Source: Alicyclobacillus mali NBRC 102425
GTDB lineage: Bacteria; Bacillota; Bacilli; Alicyclobacillales; Alicyclobacillaceae
NCBI RefSeq assembly: GCF_001570745.1
Contig: NZ_BCSG01000027.1
Location: forward strand, 1 to 60,090
Reading direction: 5' to 3'
DNA length: 60,090 nucleotides
Positions 59,859 through 60,090 of this stretch are shown here, piece after piece. Both the position numbers and the translations under genes were made by a program. Numbering within the stretch: the first letter of the stretch is position 1; the number at the start of each line of letters is the position of its first letter. The notes below the pieces were generated by a model. It worked only from the letters and a program-made list of their open reading frames with translations. It ran no database searches and was not told the DNA's origin.

Positions 59859-60083
59859 ATGTTTAAGAAAAGGCTGCGGTCACGTGACACATTCGTATAT
59901 GTTGTCATGACAGTGCCTCTAGCAATCCTATTTTTCTTTTTCCATACGCTCCCCGCAATCCATGGTATCCTTCTCAGCTTCACAGACTGGAACGGCTTTG
60001 GCCCCGTGCATTTCATAGGCTTAAAGAACTACATTGGTTTAATTCACGATCCACAAGTGGTGCACGCGTATTTATTTACATGA
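59859..60083 (+). pseudogene. Sugar ABC permease (MalF type), apparently truncated by a stop
   Basis: The frame starts at ATG 59859, eight bases after AAGGAG, and encodes a basic N-terminus and a first membrane segment (FVYVVMTVPLAILFFFFHTL). It then shows the family-typical SFTDWNGFGPVHFIGLKNYI. It ends at TGA 60081-60083 after 74 codons, where permeases of this family continue to about 290 residues. Only seven bases follow, so a frameshift, a real nonsense mutation or a sequencing error cannot be told apart here. Confidence 0.6.
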
Positions 60084-60090
60084 GCCCTTT

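Overview
The window is chromosomal DNA of a thermoacidophilic Firmicute, almost certainly Alicyclobacillus acidocaldarius or a very close relative. The esterase at 36173-37105 matches the known Est2 of that species in length and in its catalytic residues (S155, D252, H282). The cluster amyA-malEFG-malR-cdaA-glcA is the maltodextrin locus known from the species. Strong AGGAGG-type ribosome sites, frequent GTG/TTG starts and GTGA/ATGA start-stop overlaps also fit. No rRNA, tRNA, transposase or integrase was recognised.

Layout. 1-1594: a truncated MFS exporter on the minus strand, then folD behind a ZTP riboswitch. 1676-10275 (minus): two sulfur operons, sbp-cysT-cysW-cysA for sulfate and yezD-ssuE-ssuA-ssuD-ssuC-ssuB for sulfonates. 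Both start from near-identical promoters that carry shared dyads. 10456-23556: a MerR regulator with an AidB-like acyl-CoA dehydrogenase, bioB under a BirA box, fetA-fetB-FAD monooxygenase, a quinone-reductase-like enzyme, an L,D-transpeptidase, a ketopantoate reductase, asparaginase II and a GGDEF protein. 23615-36003 (minus): the maltodextrin regulon. Secreted AmyA depolymerises starch, MalE/F/G import the dextrins, and CdaA and GlcA split them to glucose. MalR is the likely repressor, with three matching operators. No ATPase subunit is encoded here. 36173-43501: Est2, a pirin, a Nudix hydrolase, an MFS carrier, an ArsR regulator with a PHS-type symporter, and a DUF969/DUF979 transporter pair.

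44232-53354: a type I-G (formerly I-U, Dpsyc) CRISPR-Cas locus. The array has 31 repeats of 37 bp and 30 spacers and reads on the plus strand. A translationally coupled operon csb1-csb2-cas3-csb3 converges on it from the right. cas1, cas2 and cas4 are absent, so the locus looks interference-only. 53556-57151 (minus): a small YjcZ-like protein and an FAH-family hydrolase-proB-proA operon. 57285-60090: a more AT-rich segment with a LacI regulator, a sugar-binding lipoprotein and a permease gene that stops after 74 codons.

The points most worth a second look are the ZTP switch, the cas operon without adaptation genes, a palindromic spacer, the intragenic mal operator, the loss of both active-site histidines in AmyA and the paired sulfur promoters. 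Coordinates and starts were set by eye from ribosome binding sites; family names are from memory and were not searched.
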